DNA of 64,000 nt from Symbiodinium natans (GCA_905221605.1 CAJNDS010001813.1:62001-126000), one strand, 5' to 3'. Positions 24,281 through 36,000 are shown, numbered from the stretch's first letter. Numbers and translations are program-made. The notes: generated by a model from the sequence alone, not told the origin.

Positions 24281-26404
24281 GAAATCATGGGTGAGAGAGA
24301 GAGAGGACCTTTTTGAGCTGAAGAAGACCAGGAGCGGAAGTGGAGAGAGGGTACGACTCGAAGGTAGAAGACGCGAGGGGAGGACGAGAGGAGACGGAGA
24401 GGAGAGTACGAGAGGATGAAGACCAGGATGGACGAGAGAGAGAGGACGAGAAAGAGACTCGAGAGACGAGAGAAGCACGGAGAGGCGAGGGAGAGGGAGA
24501 TTGACGAAAGGAAAGACTAGAGGAGAGAACGAGACACCGAGGACGAGAGAGGGGAGGACGAGAGACGAGAGGATGAGATAGCGGAGGAGAGGAATGGAGA
24601 GTACAGAGGACGAGAGGAGAAGAGAGGAGAGAGACGAGGAGCGACAGAGTAAAGAGGCGAGAGGAGAGAAGAGGAGCTAGATATGAGACGAGAGCAGAGG
24701 AGGAGGAGACGAGAGGGACGAGAGGACAGGACGAGAGGAGAGGACGATAGAAGCGGACCGAGGAGAGGACGAAAGGAGAGACGAGAGGAGAGGACGAAAG
24801 GAGAGACGAGAGGAGAGGACGAGAGAACAATACGAACTTGCGGACAAGAGAGGAGAGAGGGGGAGAGGAGGAGAGGAGGGAGAGAGGAGAGGGGAGAGGA
24901 GGGGAGAAGAGGGAGGGGAGGGAGTGAGGGGAGGGGGAGGAGAGAGGAGAGGAGAGGAGAGGAGAGGAGGAGGAGGGCAAAAGGAGAGGATAGGGCGCGG
25001 CGAGAGGACCAGGAGACGAGAGAGCACAGGAGGAAGAGACAGAGAGGACGAGAGGAGAGGATAGGCGCGGAGAGGAGACAGGAGACGAGAGAGCAGAGGA
25101 GGAGAGACGAGAGGACGAGAGGAGAGGGACGCGAGAGAGACGAGAGGAGAGGGATGAGAGGAGAGGATGAGAGATAGGATAGAGAGGATGAGAGAGGACG
25201 AGAGGGACAGAGGACAAGACGGGACGAAGAGGAGGAGAGAGGAGAGGACCAGGACAAAAGGACAGGACAGGAACAGGACAGTACAGGAGGGAGGAGGAGA
25301 GGAGAGGAGAGAGGAAGGAAGGAGGAGCAGGAGAGACGAGAGGGCGAGAGGAGAGTACGGAGAGGAGTGGAAGAACGAGAGGAGAGAGGAAGAGAGGAGA
25401 GAGGAGAGAGGAGAGAGAGAGCGACGCGAGAGGATAGGAGAGAGAAAGAGATAGAGGAGAGGAGGAAGAGGAGGGAGAGGAGGCGAGAGAGAGGAGAGAG
25501 AGGAGAGAGGAGAGGAGGAGAGAGGAGAGAGGAGAGAGAGAGAGAGAGGAGAGAGGAGAGAGAGAGAGAGAGGAGAGAGAGGAGGAGAGGAGGAGGAGAG
25601 AGAGAGGAGAGAGGAAGAGGAGAGAGAGAGAGGAGAGAGGAGAGAGGAGAGAGAGAGAGGAGAGGAGAGAGCGAGAGAGGAGAGAGAGAGAGAGGAGGAG
25701 AGAGGAGAGGAGAGAGGAGGAGGAGAGAGGAGAGGAGAGGAGAGAGGAGAGGAGAGAGGAGGAGGAGAGAGAGGAGCGGTAGGAGAGGAGGGAGGAGGAA
25801 GAGGAGAGAGGGAGAGAGAGAGGAGAGAGGAGAGAGGAGAGAGGAGAGAGGGAGAGAGGAGAGAGAGAGAGGAGAGAGGAGAGAGGAGAGAGAGAGGAGA
25901 GAGGAGGAGAGGAGAGAGGAGAGGAGAGAGAGGAGGAGAGAGGGAGGAGAGAGGAGAGGAGGAGGAGAGAGGAAGAGGAGAGAGGAGAGAGGAGAGAGAG
26001 AGAGAGAGGAGAGAGGAGAGAGGAGAGAGAGGAGAGAGAGAGATAGAGAGGAGGAGAGGAGAGTAGGAGAGGAGGGCGCGAAGAAAAAAAGGAAGTAAAA
26101 GGAGAGGAATGAGGAGAGAGAAGGGAAGGAGGGGGGGAGAGAGGAGAGAGGAGAGAGGGAGAGAGAGACGGAAGCAGATGGGAGAGAGGAGAGAAGGAGA
26201 AGCGGGGGAGATAGGGGGGGAGAGGAGAGAGAGGAGAGAGGAAAAAAAGGAGAGGAGAGAGGAGAGGAGAGGAGAGGAGAGAGGAGAGAGGAGAGAGGAG
26301 AGAGAGACGAGAGAGGAGAGAGGAGAGAGGAGAGAGGAGAGAGGAGAGAGGAGAGAGGAGAGAGGAGAGAGGAGAGAGGAGAGGAGAGGAGAGGAGGGCA
26401 GAGG
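24281..26404 (+). repeat. 2.1-kb polypurine (GA-rich) tract
   Basis: The + strand is almost purely A and G for about 2.1 kb. To about 25330 it is broken by regular C or T (gacgagag words). From about 25440 to 26400 it is nearly uninterrupted gagagagga-type sequence. The complementary strand, being nearly all C and T, contains frames of 642 and 716 codons made of Ser, Leu and Pro only, and these reflect absence of stops rather than a gene. A tract this long could form triplex (H-DNA) structures and impede replication or assembly. Confidence 0.95.
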
Positions 26405-27190
26405 AGAGTCTCTCTATTCGCAAGTTGCATGACACATGTCTGCATTCGGTTTCGTGGGTCCTATCAGGTTTTTATTGGCCGAGCTGTTTGGGTCTACGCG
26501 GGTGCAATCAAACCTATGTGCGCAGACACGAAGCCGTGATTGCCTGTGAGCAGAGCAAGCCAAGCGCTGCTGGACTCAAGTCGTCGCCGTGGATGTCTGC
26601 CCTGAGCAAAACTTTACGAGCAAAGGAATGGCTGCGATGTAGCTCCTGAGTGAAGAAAATGAGGAACTGGCGTCCTTGGAATCGCATCAGGAGAGCCCCT
26701 GCTCGTTGTGGAAGAACGGCCTAGGACATGCGCGTGAACCATTCTCACGGGATTTGATGACAATCTGATAATCTAATCACACCACCAATCCGCCTTAGCA
26801 CAGTGCTTGCAGCCTCCGACTCCGAGCTCGACGTGCTCGTGCAAGAGCTTCCTGTTGAAGCTGATGTGAACTGACTGCTGCCCTGTTTGGTTGCCATTGG
26901 CATTTGCATTTTCAATTGTTTTTATGATCGCTGTCGTTGGCGCGGAGAATCGCCTTTAGCACGACGGCAGCTGCATCCCCAAGACCCTTGCAGCCGCAAG
27001 CCTATGCACGGAACTTCCCGGTATCCCACACCTTTCATTCACATACCCCAGGCCTCAGACATGAATCCCAAAAATTTCCGGCCCGCGATCTTGCTTCGTG
27101 GACCAAACAGCTGAAGCCGTGCCGCCATGCGCCTAACACCATGAATAGAATTGTTAGCCATGCAGAATTCACATCGCAAAACCTGAGACC
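26405..27190. other. Unassigned sequence, no gene recognised
   Basis: Ordinary mixed composition after the end of the purine tract, with short frames only (the longest about 75-180 codons, overlapping and Pro/His-rich toward the following repeats). Nothing identifiable. Confidence 0.45.
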
Positions 27191-27810
27191 TTGTCATATT
27201 ATGCTAATTCAACCCCAATGCATGCCCAACCCCTCCGAAAGACACACCACCCACCACAAGTCATACCGTCCACCACCTTTAATTCAACCCCAATGCATGC
27301 CCAACTCCCCCAACAGACACCGTCCACCAGAAGTCATACCATCCACCAACACCCACCCTGCCGATTGTGTTGTACGGGACGGCTTCCTGTATGCCCGTCT
27401 CTACTGGGCCACAGGCGGCCCTAGCTGCTTACTGTGGCCCACTCCGGTCCTTCACCCCGCCTACCCTGCCGACTAACCTACCCTGCCCACCCTGTGGATT
27501 AGTCGTATTTCCTGCGCACTGCCGTACCCCCCCCCCCCCCCCCCCCCGATTAACCCACCCTGTCCACCCTGCTGATTAGCTGGAGCGGGTTTGCTTTTAT
27601 TAATCGTAAGTAAATGTTTTCATTCCATCCTAATGCATGCCTGACCCGTCCACCGAAACCCACAACCCCCACTGCCCTGCCGTTTCCGATCTTTCACGGC
27701 CCACCTGTCAACTCTGCTGATTAACCCACGATTATTCGTTTTTCAACCATTTAATTCAACCCCAATCCCAATGCATGCCCAACCCCTCCAAAAGACACAC
27801 TGCCCAGCAC
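27191..27810 (+). repeat. CCAATGCATGCCCAAC repeat cluster
   Basis: The phrase ttcaaccccaatgcatgccc recurs near 27209 and 27281, and again near 27755 with an extra atccca insertion. The copies are followed by ccgaaagacacaccacccac-like and aagtcataccgtccac-like text. Between them lie copies of caccctgccgattaacc-like words. It appears to be a short, decayed tandem and dispersed repeat cluster around a C homopolymer. Confidence 0.75.
27527..27547 (+). repeat. Poly-C homopolymer, 21 nt
   Basis: A run of 21 consecutive C (21 G on the minus strand), inside a CCACCC-rich segment. The length may be inexact, since homopolymers of this size are error-prone in sequencing. Confidence 0.9.
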
Positions 27811-27954
27811 AAGTCATACCGTCCACAAACAGGGCACTGCTCTGGGGTCGGCGGCACTGACGGCAGCCATTGAACTTGAGGGGCAAGCCGAGGCCAACGA
27901 AAGCTAACCAGGCTCTATCTAGCATTGGAATAGGGTAGAAGAAGGGGAAGGTAC

Positions 27955-28894
27955 ATGCCGACAAAAAACACAAGTCCTCATGAAAGGGCCTGGAAATCCC
28001 TGCTTTCTGAACAGTATGTAAGTGGGACAACGCAAGCACCCATATTGAACACAGAAATTTATCTATCAAAGAGGACATACGCTACTAAATTTAGGCTAAT
28101 AAATGATTCAACATCATTACTTCTCTTGAAATCAGTTTCAACTGTCAATTTAATTAAGAAGCAGACTCTACAACAGCAACCATAGCAGCCCAAATCAAGC
28201 GAGCTAGCTTTGAGTCCAGTCGTGCTGTGGCAGTTGTAGCCTTCAAGGTCTGGAACCCAATCCAACAATAGAGAAAGAACAACTGTTAAACACGAACTCA
28301 AGATAATATTGGTTATAGCGGAGAGCAGACGCTAACAAAAAGTAAAATGCAATATCACCAGAGGAAATATACAAACGGATAGAACATCTGACCTCACGAC
28401 AGGAACAACAGCATTACAACAAAGCGACACCGTCAGGACTACAATTAATAGAGCAGTTAGGAATTGGGAAGGCGGATGTCACCAGTTGCGGAGGCTTTAT
28501 GTTTCAGAACAACAGTCAATTCAAAGTCCTGGACACACAATATAAATTATTCAGAAACAGCGATGCGTTCGGAGACATAAGAGTGAAAATGAGCCTGGAA
28601 TCATTAACACCAAAAATTAAAGTAACAGACGGACATGTTAACTGATCAAGACATGTAGACATTACCATTCGGATGTATCAATCAATCAAAGAATGGAAAT
28701 GGATCATCCAAACAGCAACGGACAAATGCTATAAGTTAGGCATGACATGAACTGGTTCTGATCTTTACGGTTCTCTAATGTCAACAAGAACAGCGGAATA
28801 TACAGGAACATCTAGTGCTGTAGTTGAAGCAATCTTTATAGAGTTGGTAATTGGAAGAAGAAAAAGGGCACAGCTTGCATCTTGCTGTGTCTAG
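27955..28894 (+). pseudogene. A-rich broken coding relic, origin unknown
   Basis: Composition changes sharply: the + strand is around 40% A, unlike its neighbours. One frame (28346-28894) stays open for 182 codons except for two stops, both TGA, at 28643-28645 and 28748-28750. The predicted text before, between and after those stops has normal amino-acid variety (for example EEIYKRIEHLTSRQEQQHYN near its start). Other frames upstream (27955-28185 and 28158-28250) are similarly protein-like, implying further frameshifts. There is no Met until 28499. I recognise no family. A decayed insertion of foreign sequence, for example from an RNA virus or an organelle, would explain the base bias and breaks, but that is inference. 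In-frame TGG codons occur too. Confidence 0.5.
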
Positions 28895-29940
28895 CAACTT
28901 ACTCGCAGACCAGGCATCCAATCTGAATAGAAGCTGCGGGTGCAGTTAAGGACCCACGCTAGGCACACGCAAGTGGACCACAACCAGCAAACTGTAGCTT
29001 GCAGAATATTGCAGCTGCTGCGGATAAACACGCAGCAAGATTCCATCATATTCCATCACAAGAATTTCTCTACAGCAGCGTAAGCAATGCAGCAACATGC
29101 TTTGGCCCGCTCCGTCCACAGGTACCAGGCATCCACGTGCAGAGTCTCGAAGCCTGCAGTGACAGCCAAGCAAAGGTGGCAACAGACCAAATGCTGGCCA
29201 GCTGCACACCCAGGGCTTCCGGCCTGCAGGATTCATCCTTCCGTAGTTTGCACCTAAATTGTTGGAATTCGCGCATGGTGTATGAGACGCTTCGTAGCCG
29301 GAAGCACTTTTTGACAAAGGCGAGTCACCGATTTGCATTCAAGTCTGTCCTGTCCAGCCTGGCATCCCAACATTCTGAGCCGTCAAGGTTCGTAAAATGG
29401 AAAGGGGGGGCGAAGGGAGGCTGAGTAAACAACAAAATGAAAAAGAACAACTGTTAGTTGTGGTGGTCAGGAATGGGAAAATGTGATTAGGCGCAAGACG
29501 ACAAAGAATGAAGCTGCGGGTGGCTAGATGGGATCGTCTTTCAGTGTATGAGTGTATGTGTAATGTGAACTGACAGGTCGGTTGCGGGTGCAAAGAAATG
29601 ACTCACTGAGCTTATCATCAGGACGCGTCTTTTTAGACTTCTCTCTAATTCTAGGCCACTGGCATTATCACCTGTAACCAAAAAAGCAAGAACACCAGCA
29701 TCGTTGATCATCTTTGGACGTTCGAGGTGTGTGCGACTCACCTCTTACCTGGAATTCCACATGCTGCCTCCGATCTAAAAAACTGAACTGAAAAGCTCGC
29801 AGCGAAACAAACATTGAGAAGCAGCTGGCAATTGGGCAAAGATGAGAAATAATCATCGAACCAATAGCTGACCAAGAAGAGCTTCTCTGCTACGAGCTCG
29901 TGTCCGAGCTCAAATGTAAGCCGCCTAAAACAAGGCGGGC
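28895..29940. other. Unassigned sequence, no gene recognised
   Basis: Short overlapping frames on both strands and no domain recognised. It adjoins the 3' side of the minus-strand TPR gene and may hold its last exons or downstream region. Confidence 0.4.
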
Positions 29941-31800
29941 TCACGCACGCTGCCCCGACTCCATCAATGAAGGGAGATCTTTTGGCTCTAGCTCCAGCCC
30001 TTGTGTGAAGCACTGAGCAGCCTGCGCTTGTAAGCAATGTGGGACAAGAATCACAGAAGCACAGCATCTGCTGGGTCTGCCTTCTGTGTCTGCGGCTCCC
30101 CAACGCGGGCGTACTCCTCCCCGAAAAAATGCATCATCACCTTGCTTCCAAAAGCAATCAGGAATCGCAAATTCATTGCTCTGTGTGCCCCGGGCTTCTG
30201 GGCGCGGATGACATTGCGCAGCGGACTCCGCAAGGCTGATGGCTCGCTCATGATCCTGGCTTTTGCCACCTATGCGCTTCGACTGATATACGATATACTT
30301 CGATTTGCAACACAAATGTAACAAGTGTCCTCAAGCTCTCGGCAAGCTTTGGCGCCGTAAGACCGCGCCTTCGCAGCGCATTCGCTGCCAAGTCTTGTTG
30401 GGCACGGCTTCAGCCCTGGTCCTCAACAGCTCTGGAATCACCGTCCGGCACCCGGTCAAACTCGATCACGGCCTGGCGATACCTGGCCCACTGCAAGTGA
30501 GCTGCACGAGACCATTGTGGGTCAAAGTTGGCGCACTGCTTCATGAGAAAATAAACCTCAATCCAGATTTCTGTTCATCGGCGATGCGCACTTCGCTGTC
30601 CGGAAAAAGGCTCGCGCCTTGCCCAACGCAAAGTGCACATCAACACGACCTGCACGAGAGTTGACAGCGGCCGGCTTGAGACTTTTTGGGTGCAATCCCA
30701 AGACATCCCAAGACCATGCAGCCTGGGCATAAAGATTTGAGGATGTTCTTGTAAATCTGCACAGCTTTGGGATACCTGCAACTTCAGACATCTTCAGTCA
30801 GCTTCAGGCCAATGTGGCCAGCAGCATCACTGCATGTCACCCTGGAATGGGTCACTGCTTGGTCGACTCATAGCACTGAGCTAGAGAGATATGCCCGTCA
30901 GGGCCACGAGGCTGAATCCTCTCATCTGGTGAACATAGAAATACAAATTCGCCTGCTTCCCTGCCACAGGAGTCCTCATAAGTGTCTCAAGATGTTGAAT
31001 AGCACCTCTCACGATCAATCTGAAAGGGACGGATGTTAGCAGGAAGCTCGGCAGGCAGAGCCTGTGTAATCTTTCGAAGTCTTCAGGATATCACCCAGCA
31101 GCCACAAAGCCTCAAGCATTGCAGACCCTGTCATCATGGAGGCCAGCACGAAACAGGTTTGCGGTGCCTTGCTGTGGTTAGGCTCAAGCTCCAAGACTTG
31201 CATGAAGAGCTCCCTTGCATGCTGATACTTCCTGTCAATGCTGGAGGTGGCACAGCAAGCTATACAGCACAGCCAGCAGGGCAACACGAATGGCAGGCTA
31301 GTTCTGTTGCGAAGCTTCCCGAATCGGTGGCCAAGCGGGCCAGTGGCACTGTCGCTTTCTTTCCACCCATGCGCAGGAAAACAAGGTTTCAACCTTGGCA
31401 GATAGTGACTGTGCACCGCAACACCTTCTTCCCATCTTCATCCATCTTCGGCCCTGGCATCTTTGGGATCTTGTCTGTGAGCCTTCTCGTACCTGAGCAG
31501 GAACAGACCAGGTTCGTGCATGCACCTCTAAAGCGATGACAATGAAAACCCACGCGCACCACTCGTAGGCACCAGCATAATCCTGACACTTTGCGTAGAC
31601 CAAGCCTATGTTGTTCAGGATCTGAACCTGCATCCGGACGCAGGCATTCTGACGCCAATTGCACTCGTTCCTTTCCGGTTTTAAGTGCCGCTCGCTCGTC
31701 GGCTTATGCATCAAGGCTTGCTTGAACCGCCGGACGGCCTCAGCAGCCGTGCGCAGCCCTGCTCTCTTTGATTCCGCATCCATTCCACATCAGCCTCATC
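29941..31800 (-). CDS. TPR-repeat protein gene in small exons (incomplete model)
   Basis: Several short minus-strand segments read as tetratricopeptide (TPR) helices. They are AVRRFKQALMHKP and QILNNIGLVYAKCQDYAGAY (about 31560-31750), YEKAHRQDPKDARAEDG (about 31460-31510), KYQHARELFMQVLELEPNHS (about 31170-31235), a LLGDILKTSKDY helix (about 31075-31115), RYPKAVQIYKNILKS (about 30725-30765) and a QCFTQGLELEPKD segment (about 29965-30010). Their spacing, frame changes and preceding CAG acceptors suggest exons of about 45-150 bp separated by introns. TPRs form helical scaffolds for protein-protein contact; the specific role cannot be told. Start, end and exon borders are not resolved, and a pseudogene cannot be excluded. 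A minus-strand frame at 32133-32345 with a hydrophobic N-terminus could be an upstream exon. Confidence 0.45.
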
Positions 31801-33803
31801 GTAATGTCCGCTGTTCAACAGCTTCATGCCCTGAGCATTTTCCTCACAGGAACCCCACTGTCACACAGCGCAACATTATCGTCACTCAATGTTGCTTGCA
31901 GACACGCGAAAATCAGCTCTACTTTCATAGAACCATAACCTGGGAAGTCCTGCGAAAATCACACCTACATCCAGCTGCATGTCGCAAACACTGCTACATT
32001 CTGCATCGCCAGGGAGCATGCCATCGGCAATTCAATTACAAAGTTGTTGGGCCAAAGCATGTGGGCTATGAATGGCTACGACACTTTTGCTGGTGCCCCC
32101 CCAGGCAGGGTCTTCCAGATTCCATCACAAATCTATGTCAGGTCCTGCGCAGCCTCGCTGTCTTCTTTGCCGAGGCCTGGAGAACGCAAGAGCTCATCAA
32201 ACGCAAATGAACAGTTGCTGTCGACGTGTAACGAGCCTCTGCTGTTGCTGCTGCTGCCGCCTGCCACAGCAAGTTGCTCAGAGAAGGCAAGCAGTGCAGT
32301 GTGAAGGGTGATGACTCCGACCAAACAGAACTGCAGGGAGCTCATCGTCGTCTGCTACTAGCTACTGGCACTTATGACTGCTTCCGTACTGACTGTGTTT
32401 CGCGTTGCTTTGCATTGCCACTAGGCCTAAATTATCCATAGCTCAAGCACAAATATCACCGTAAGCTGCACTTGTTGTGGGCGATCCTGTGGCACCAGGC
32501 ATGACACGGTGCTTGACAAGGCCTGCAAACCCACCAGGAATCACAGGCGTGCTGGCTGAACATCATTTTAAAAACACTGTTGCCAAGCTGCTGGGTGGGT
32601 ACTGGCTTGACAAGGGTCGAATGGGATGCCTTAACCCAGGATGCTCATGGAGGCTATCCCTGACAGATTTATCAACAGAGGCAACAGCAATTCTTGCCCA
32701 TTGGCGATCTGGAGCGAACCGGCGACCTCAGAGGAAGCCCGCACCAGCACTTCCCCACGACTGAGGACTTGGCGATTACCTTGTTCGGCAGATTCGTAAA
32801 AGGCTCCTCAAGACAAGAGCCATGCGATGCCCGTCTAACCGCGATTTCTTTGCGCCAGTCAGACGGAAGCTGAGCGTGCAGCATGATGAGATACTGGTTC
32901 TTTCCGCCTGTTCCATACCACATTGTGGGACGTCAACAGCAAGGGACTTGAAACAACTGGCTTCACAGCTTCACTCGCTGTGAGGCACTGGCGTCGATGC
33001 TACAACGACGGACCTTGGTGTCGGCAGTCAAGTTAAGATGGGAATACGGCTACGGCAGATGATGATCTTACACCCGGCTCCGCACGAAGAGGGAGAACTT
33101 GTCAACAACGTTGGCTGATCATTCACAGCCCTGAGATTTCATCAACAACGTTGGCACGCAGAGTTGAGTTGAAGGCGTGATTTAGCCGAAGTAGCTCATC
33201 GCTCCCTTCCGCGCAGTCTGCGCAGTCTCTCCTCAGTCAGTACGCCGTTACAATTACCCAAAACCACTGGGCTTGAAACCCGCAAACACATGTCTACCGT
33301 CATAAGACAAAAACCAAAATCAGACAAAACAAAACAAGCTCAACATCTAAACAGCCAGGACCCTAAATTCGTATCACAATAATACACGTTGACGTGTAAA
33401 GATAGACTCGATCTTGCCAGACCGGTCTTCAACAAACTGCACCCCCACAAATGGAAGAGCAGCGAACCCATCAACATGTGCAAATGGCCTTAAACAGTTT
33501 ATCTGGGCAATTAAAGGGCCCTGCAGCATCGCTTTGAAACATGTAGCCAAGGGACGCCGCCAAGCTCCACTTGCTGAACATGTTCTGAAGCTTGCTCCTC
33601 CTAGACTATCCTAGAAGGCTCGGAAACCCCACACAGCTGTGAGACACGGAAGAACATCTGCGCATGCTATGCCTATGCATGTACAGACCGTCGCATGCCA
33701 CATGTCAGCGAGAGAGCATGAAACGACTGCAGGGAGGCGTGCGGCACTATTCTGATCTCACAACTTCGGTACTGCGCGCTGGTTTCCAAGCACAGTCCTT
33801 CCT
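31801..33803. other. Unassigned sequence between gene fragments
   Basis: No confident gene. The minus-strand frame at 32133-32345 starts MSSLQFCLVGVITLHTALLA, which looks like a signal peptide, and runs 70 codons to a stop; it may be a first exon. The minus-strand frame at 32672-32923 is protein-like for about 45 residues. The word tcaacaacgttggc is repeated at about 33100 and 33147. Confidence 0.4.
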
Positions 33804-34370
33804 TCACGTCCCATGTCCCATCACAAACCAAATCTGTATTGAAGCACTGGCGCTGCGGATCTGGCTCGTGCCGTGAGACATGTGCTGAGCCGCGCTTTGA
33901 GTCATGCCCTCACCAGGGGCACGAGGGAGCTTGTGGACGAAGAGCACGGAGCTGTCGGAGCTGCGCCGTTGCCAAGGAGACGTCTGTCGCATGTGGCATG
34001 CATTCAAGGCAATACCCACCACGCCAAGGACTTCGCACCGGCTGCGCGCGGAAGCCACCAGCCAGCTTGCGCTTAGAGGATGCGCCGCGGCCGCAACCAC
34101 GCGATGCGCTGTACAGCCACAGGATGTGCCGCAACCATAGCCACGGGCTGTGCCGCCACAACCACAGGTCTTGTGACAGTCCGAGAGATCCACACCGGGA
34201 TGGTGGCCGAAGGTGCAGACATCTGCGCCATCCATCTTGGGCCTGTCCTTGTTGAAGCCAACGCTGCACCACTTGTTGGCCAGGCAGCTGGCTGCAACAT
34301 GCAATTTATCGTCGAGGTGAATGGTGAATGCGGCGTCCAGCTCACGCGGGGTGGCGTCACAACCCTGGCT
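33804..34370 (-). CDS. Cysteine-rich segment with ShK-like pattern (fragment)
   Basis: This minus-strand frame reads GCDATPRELDAAFTIHLDD, then a cysteine segment with SCLANKWC, DVCTFGHH and LSDCHKTCGCG over about 65 residues. The order of cysteines and the final C-x2-TCGCG resemble a ShK-type disulphide domain, found in secreted and modular extracellular proteins of many eukaryotes. After about residue 85 the frame becomes Ala/Ser-rich and less convincing. It overlaps, in a different phase, the 3' part of the helical segment at 34376-34858. An acceptor-like cag precedes ggttgtgacg at about 34364, so this may be a later exon of the same gene. It is a fragment; the spacing is not that of a canonical ShK domain. 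Confidence 0.35.
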   Translation of the reverse strand, partial: SQGCDATPRELDAAFTIHLDDKLHVAASCLANKWCSVGFNKDRPKMDGADVCTFGHHPGVDLSDCHKTCGCGGTARGYGCGTSCGCTAHRVVAAAAHPLSASWLVASARSRCEVLGVVGIALNACHMRQTSPWQRRSSDSSVLFVHKLPRAPGEGMTQSAAQHMSHGTSQIRSASASIQIWFVMGHGT

Positions 34371-34375
34371 GCGTG

Positions 34376-34858
34376 GTAGGCTTCTGGAATGGTGGTGTAC
34401 TCAGATCTGTTCATTAACACAGCGTGATCGTTTGGCGGTAAAATCTGGGGTCCATCCAGCTGCATTGTGGCCTGCACGCGGTGCAAGGCTTTCTGTGCCA
34501 TGTCTCTGTGTCGAGGGCCATAGTTCCCCTGCGTGATCTCCCACAAAGCTTCAGTGACTGATGCGCCAAATCGGCCAAGATTGGCACGGCACAGCGCCAA
34601 GCCTTCACAGGCCCACAGAACATCTTCGAGATCCCCGTGCTTCAGGAAAGCCAGCGAACCTTTGGCTAAGAAGTGTCTCAGCGATTTGGGCACACTTTCC
34701 ATCGCGAAGATGAACTTCGCAAAATTGAGAGCGACAAGGCGCACAAAGCCCACTTCCTTTGGTGCCTTTCCGTCAGCAAAGCAATCGTGCTGCAAGGATT
34801 GTAGTAGCGGCACCAGGGGTGCCGGATCTAGTTGCCACCATTGGGGAAGGTGATGCAT
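34376..34858 (-). CDS. Helical protein segment of unknown function (exon-like)
   Basis: Minus-strand frame beginning MHHLPQWWQLDPAPLVPLLQ and continuing for about 160 residues with a normal protein composition. It is rich in amphipathic helices: a SVPKSLRHFLAKGSLAFLKH stretch, then EDVLWACEGLALCRANLGRF and TEALWEITQGNYG. The pattern resembles a helical-repeat protein (ARM-like or the organellar RNA-binding kinds common in alveolates), but no named family is identified. The open frame continues to 34073, where the text changes to low-complexity Val/Ala/Pro, so the exon probably ends near 34375. The first Met is arbitrary and an upstream exon is possible. Confidence 0.4.
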
Positions 34859-36000
34859 GAGGATACGGAGGCCTGCAGCAAGACAACGCAGCTAAAGAGA
34901 CTCGCGCCTCCAGTTTTGGTCTGATTACACTTATGACGTTCATTTCCAGAACAGTGAACATGTAGGTCTTCCATTCTTGTTTCCATTTTTTCCGTTCTGG
35001 GTTCTGGTTGCAACTGGGCATGTGTTTCTGCTTCCATCTGGACTTCCATTTGTGTTTATGTGTTTCTGTGTTCTGGTTGCTACTGGGCATGTGTTTCTGC
35101 TTGCACTTGGAGTTCCATTTCAATATTCAGTTCCGTTCCCACTTCCATCTGTCGCATCAGGTCAAAATTGCGTTCTCTTCCTATTTCCATGCAGTGGCTG
35201 ATATTTGTAATCTTCAGAATTTCTGTGCCTGGCCATCTATGTGAAGTGTGAAGCTCTTTCCTTCAGCTACTTCGGCTTTCTTGTTCAGGGGCCATGGCAG
35301 CAGGTGCCTCAGGCTGGTCAGGTTTCCTGGAAGAGAGCAAATGAAAATGTAAGCTGAAATGGGCCCAGGCGTCACCCACGTCAATACAACTACAGTACAC
35401 TCACTACAAGTCCGAAAGGGTTCTGCGCAGAGGCATGGACGGTCCAGAACAGAAAAGAAACGGTTTTTTTCCATTTCTGGGGGTGGGCGGCTGATCCATT
35501 TTGTTTCCATTTCTGGATCTGGCGGCGGCGGGGCATCCGTTTTTTTTTTTCTGTTCTGGAGCGTCCATGCCTCTGTCCGCAGGTCTGGTGAGGGCGTGTG
35601 GGGCAGCAATACAATGTGGGGCTGCTATAGAGAACCACTCACTAACTACTGACTGCTGTAGTTGACCCTGGAAGAAGGTTGTAGCAATGATGTTGCAGGA
35701 GACGGCAACCATGAATGAATGGTGAACTTCCAAAAAATGTAAGACAAGACAGCACTCTGAATGGGGCTAGAGTCCAAAAAGGAACCCGAGTGGAAAGATA
35801 AACATAGATCAAAACAGAAACAGAAAGCAGAACAGAAGTGAGAAACACAATGGAAAGAAAAGCGGAAAGCGAAACAGAAACAGAAAACAGAACAGAAGTG
35901 AGAAAAGCAACGGAAGAAAAAGCAGAAAGCAGAACAGATGTTTAAACAGGAATGGAAGCCAGAATGGAACATGAGCACAATCAGAACGGATGAAGGGATA
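34859..36000. repeat. Degenerate TTCTG/TTCCATT word repeats, two orientations
   Basis: At 34975-35160 the + strand repeats ttctggttgcaactgggcat, gtgtttctgctt and ttccattt. A tandem pair starts at 35001 and 35070 (69-bp period). At about 35760-35960 the same words appear as reverse complements, including a ~60-bp tandem pair starting near 35813 and 35873 (cagaaacagaaagcagaaca then gaagtgagaaa). Between them is the inverted repeat at 35422-35581. No gene recognised. Confidence 0.7.
35422..35581. repeat. Inverted repeat, ~42-bp arms, ~73-bp spacer
   Basis: The left arm (35422-35463) contains agaggcatggacggtccaga then acagaaaagaaacgg. The right arm (35537-35581) is its near-perfect reverse complement, with one substitution in the ggtcc/gcgtcc step and a longer T run. 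The spacer holds two ttccatttctgg copies. The structure could fold as a hairpin and may be a small non-autonomous element. No target-site duplication was evident by eye. Confidence 0.75.

Noticed and set aside
24285..26435. Minus-strand open frames of 716 and 642 codons in the GA tract
   Set aside because: They consist almost only of Ser, Leu and Pro because a C/T-only strand can hardly form stops. There is no domain and two phases are open at once.
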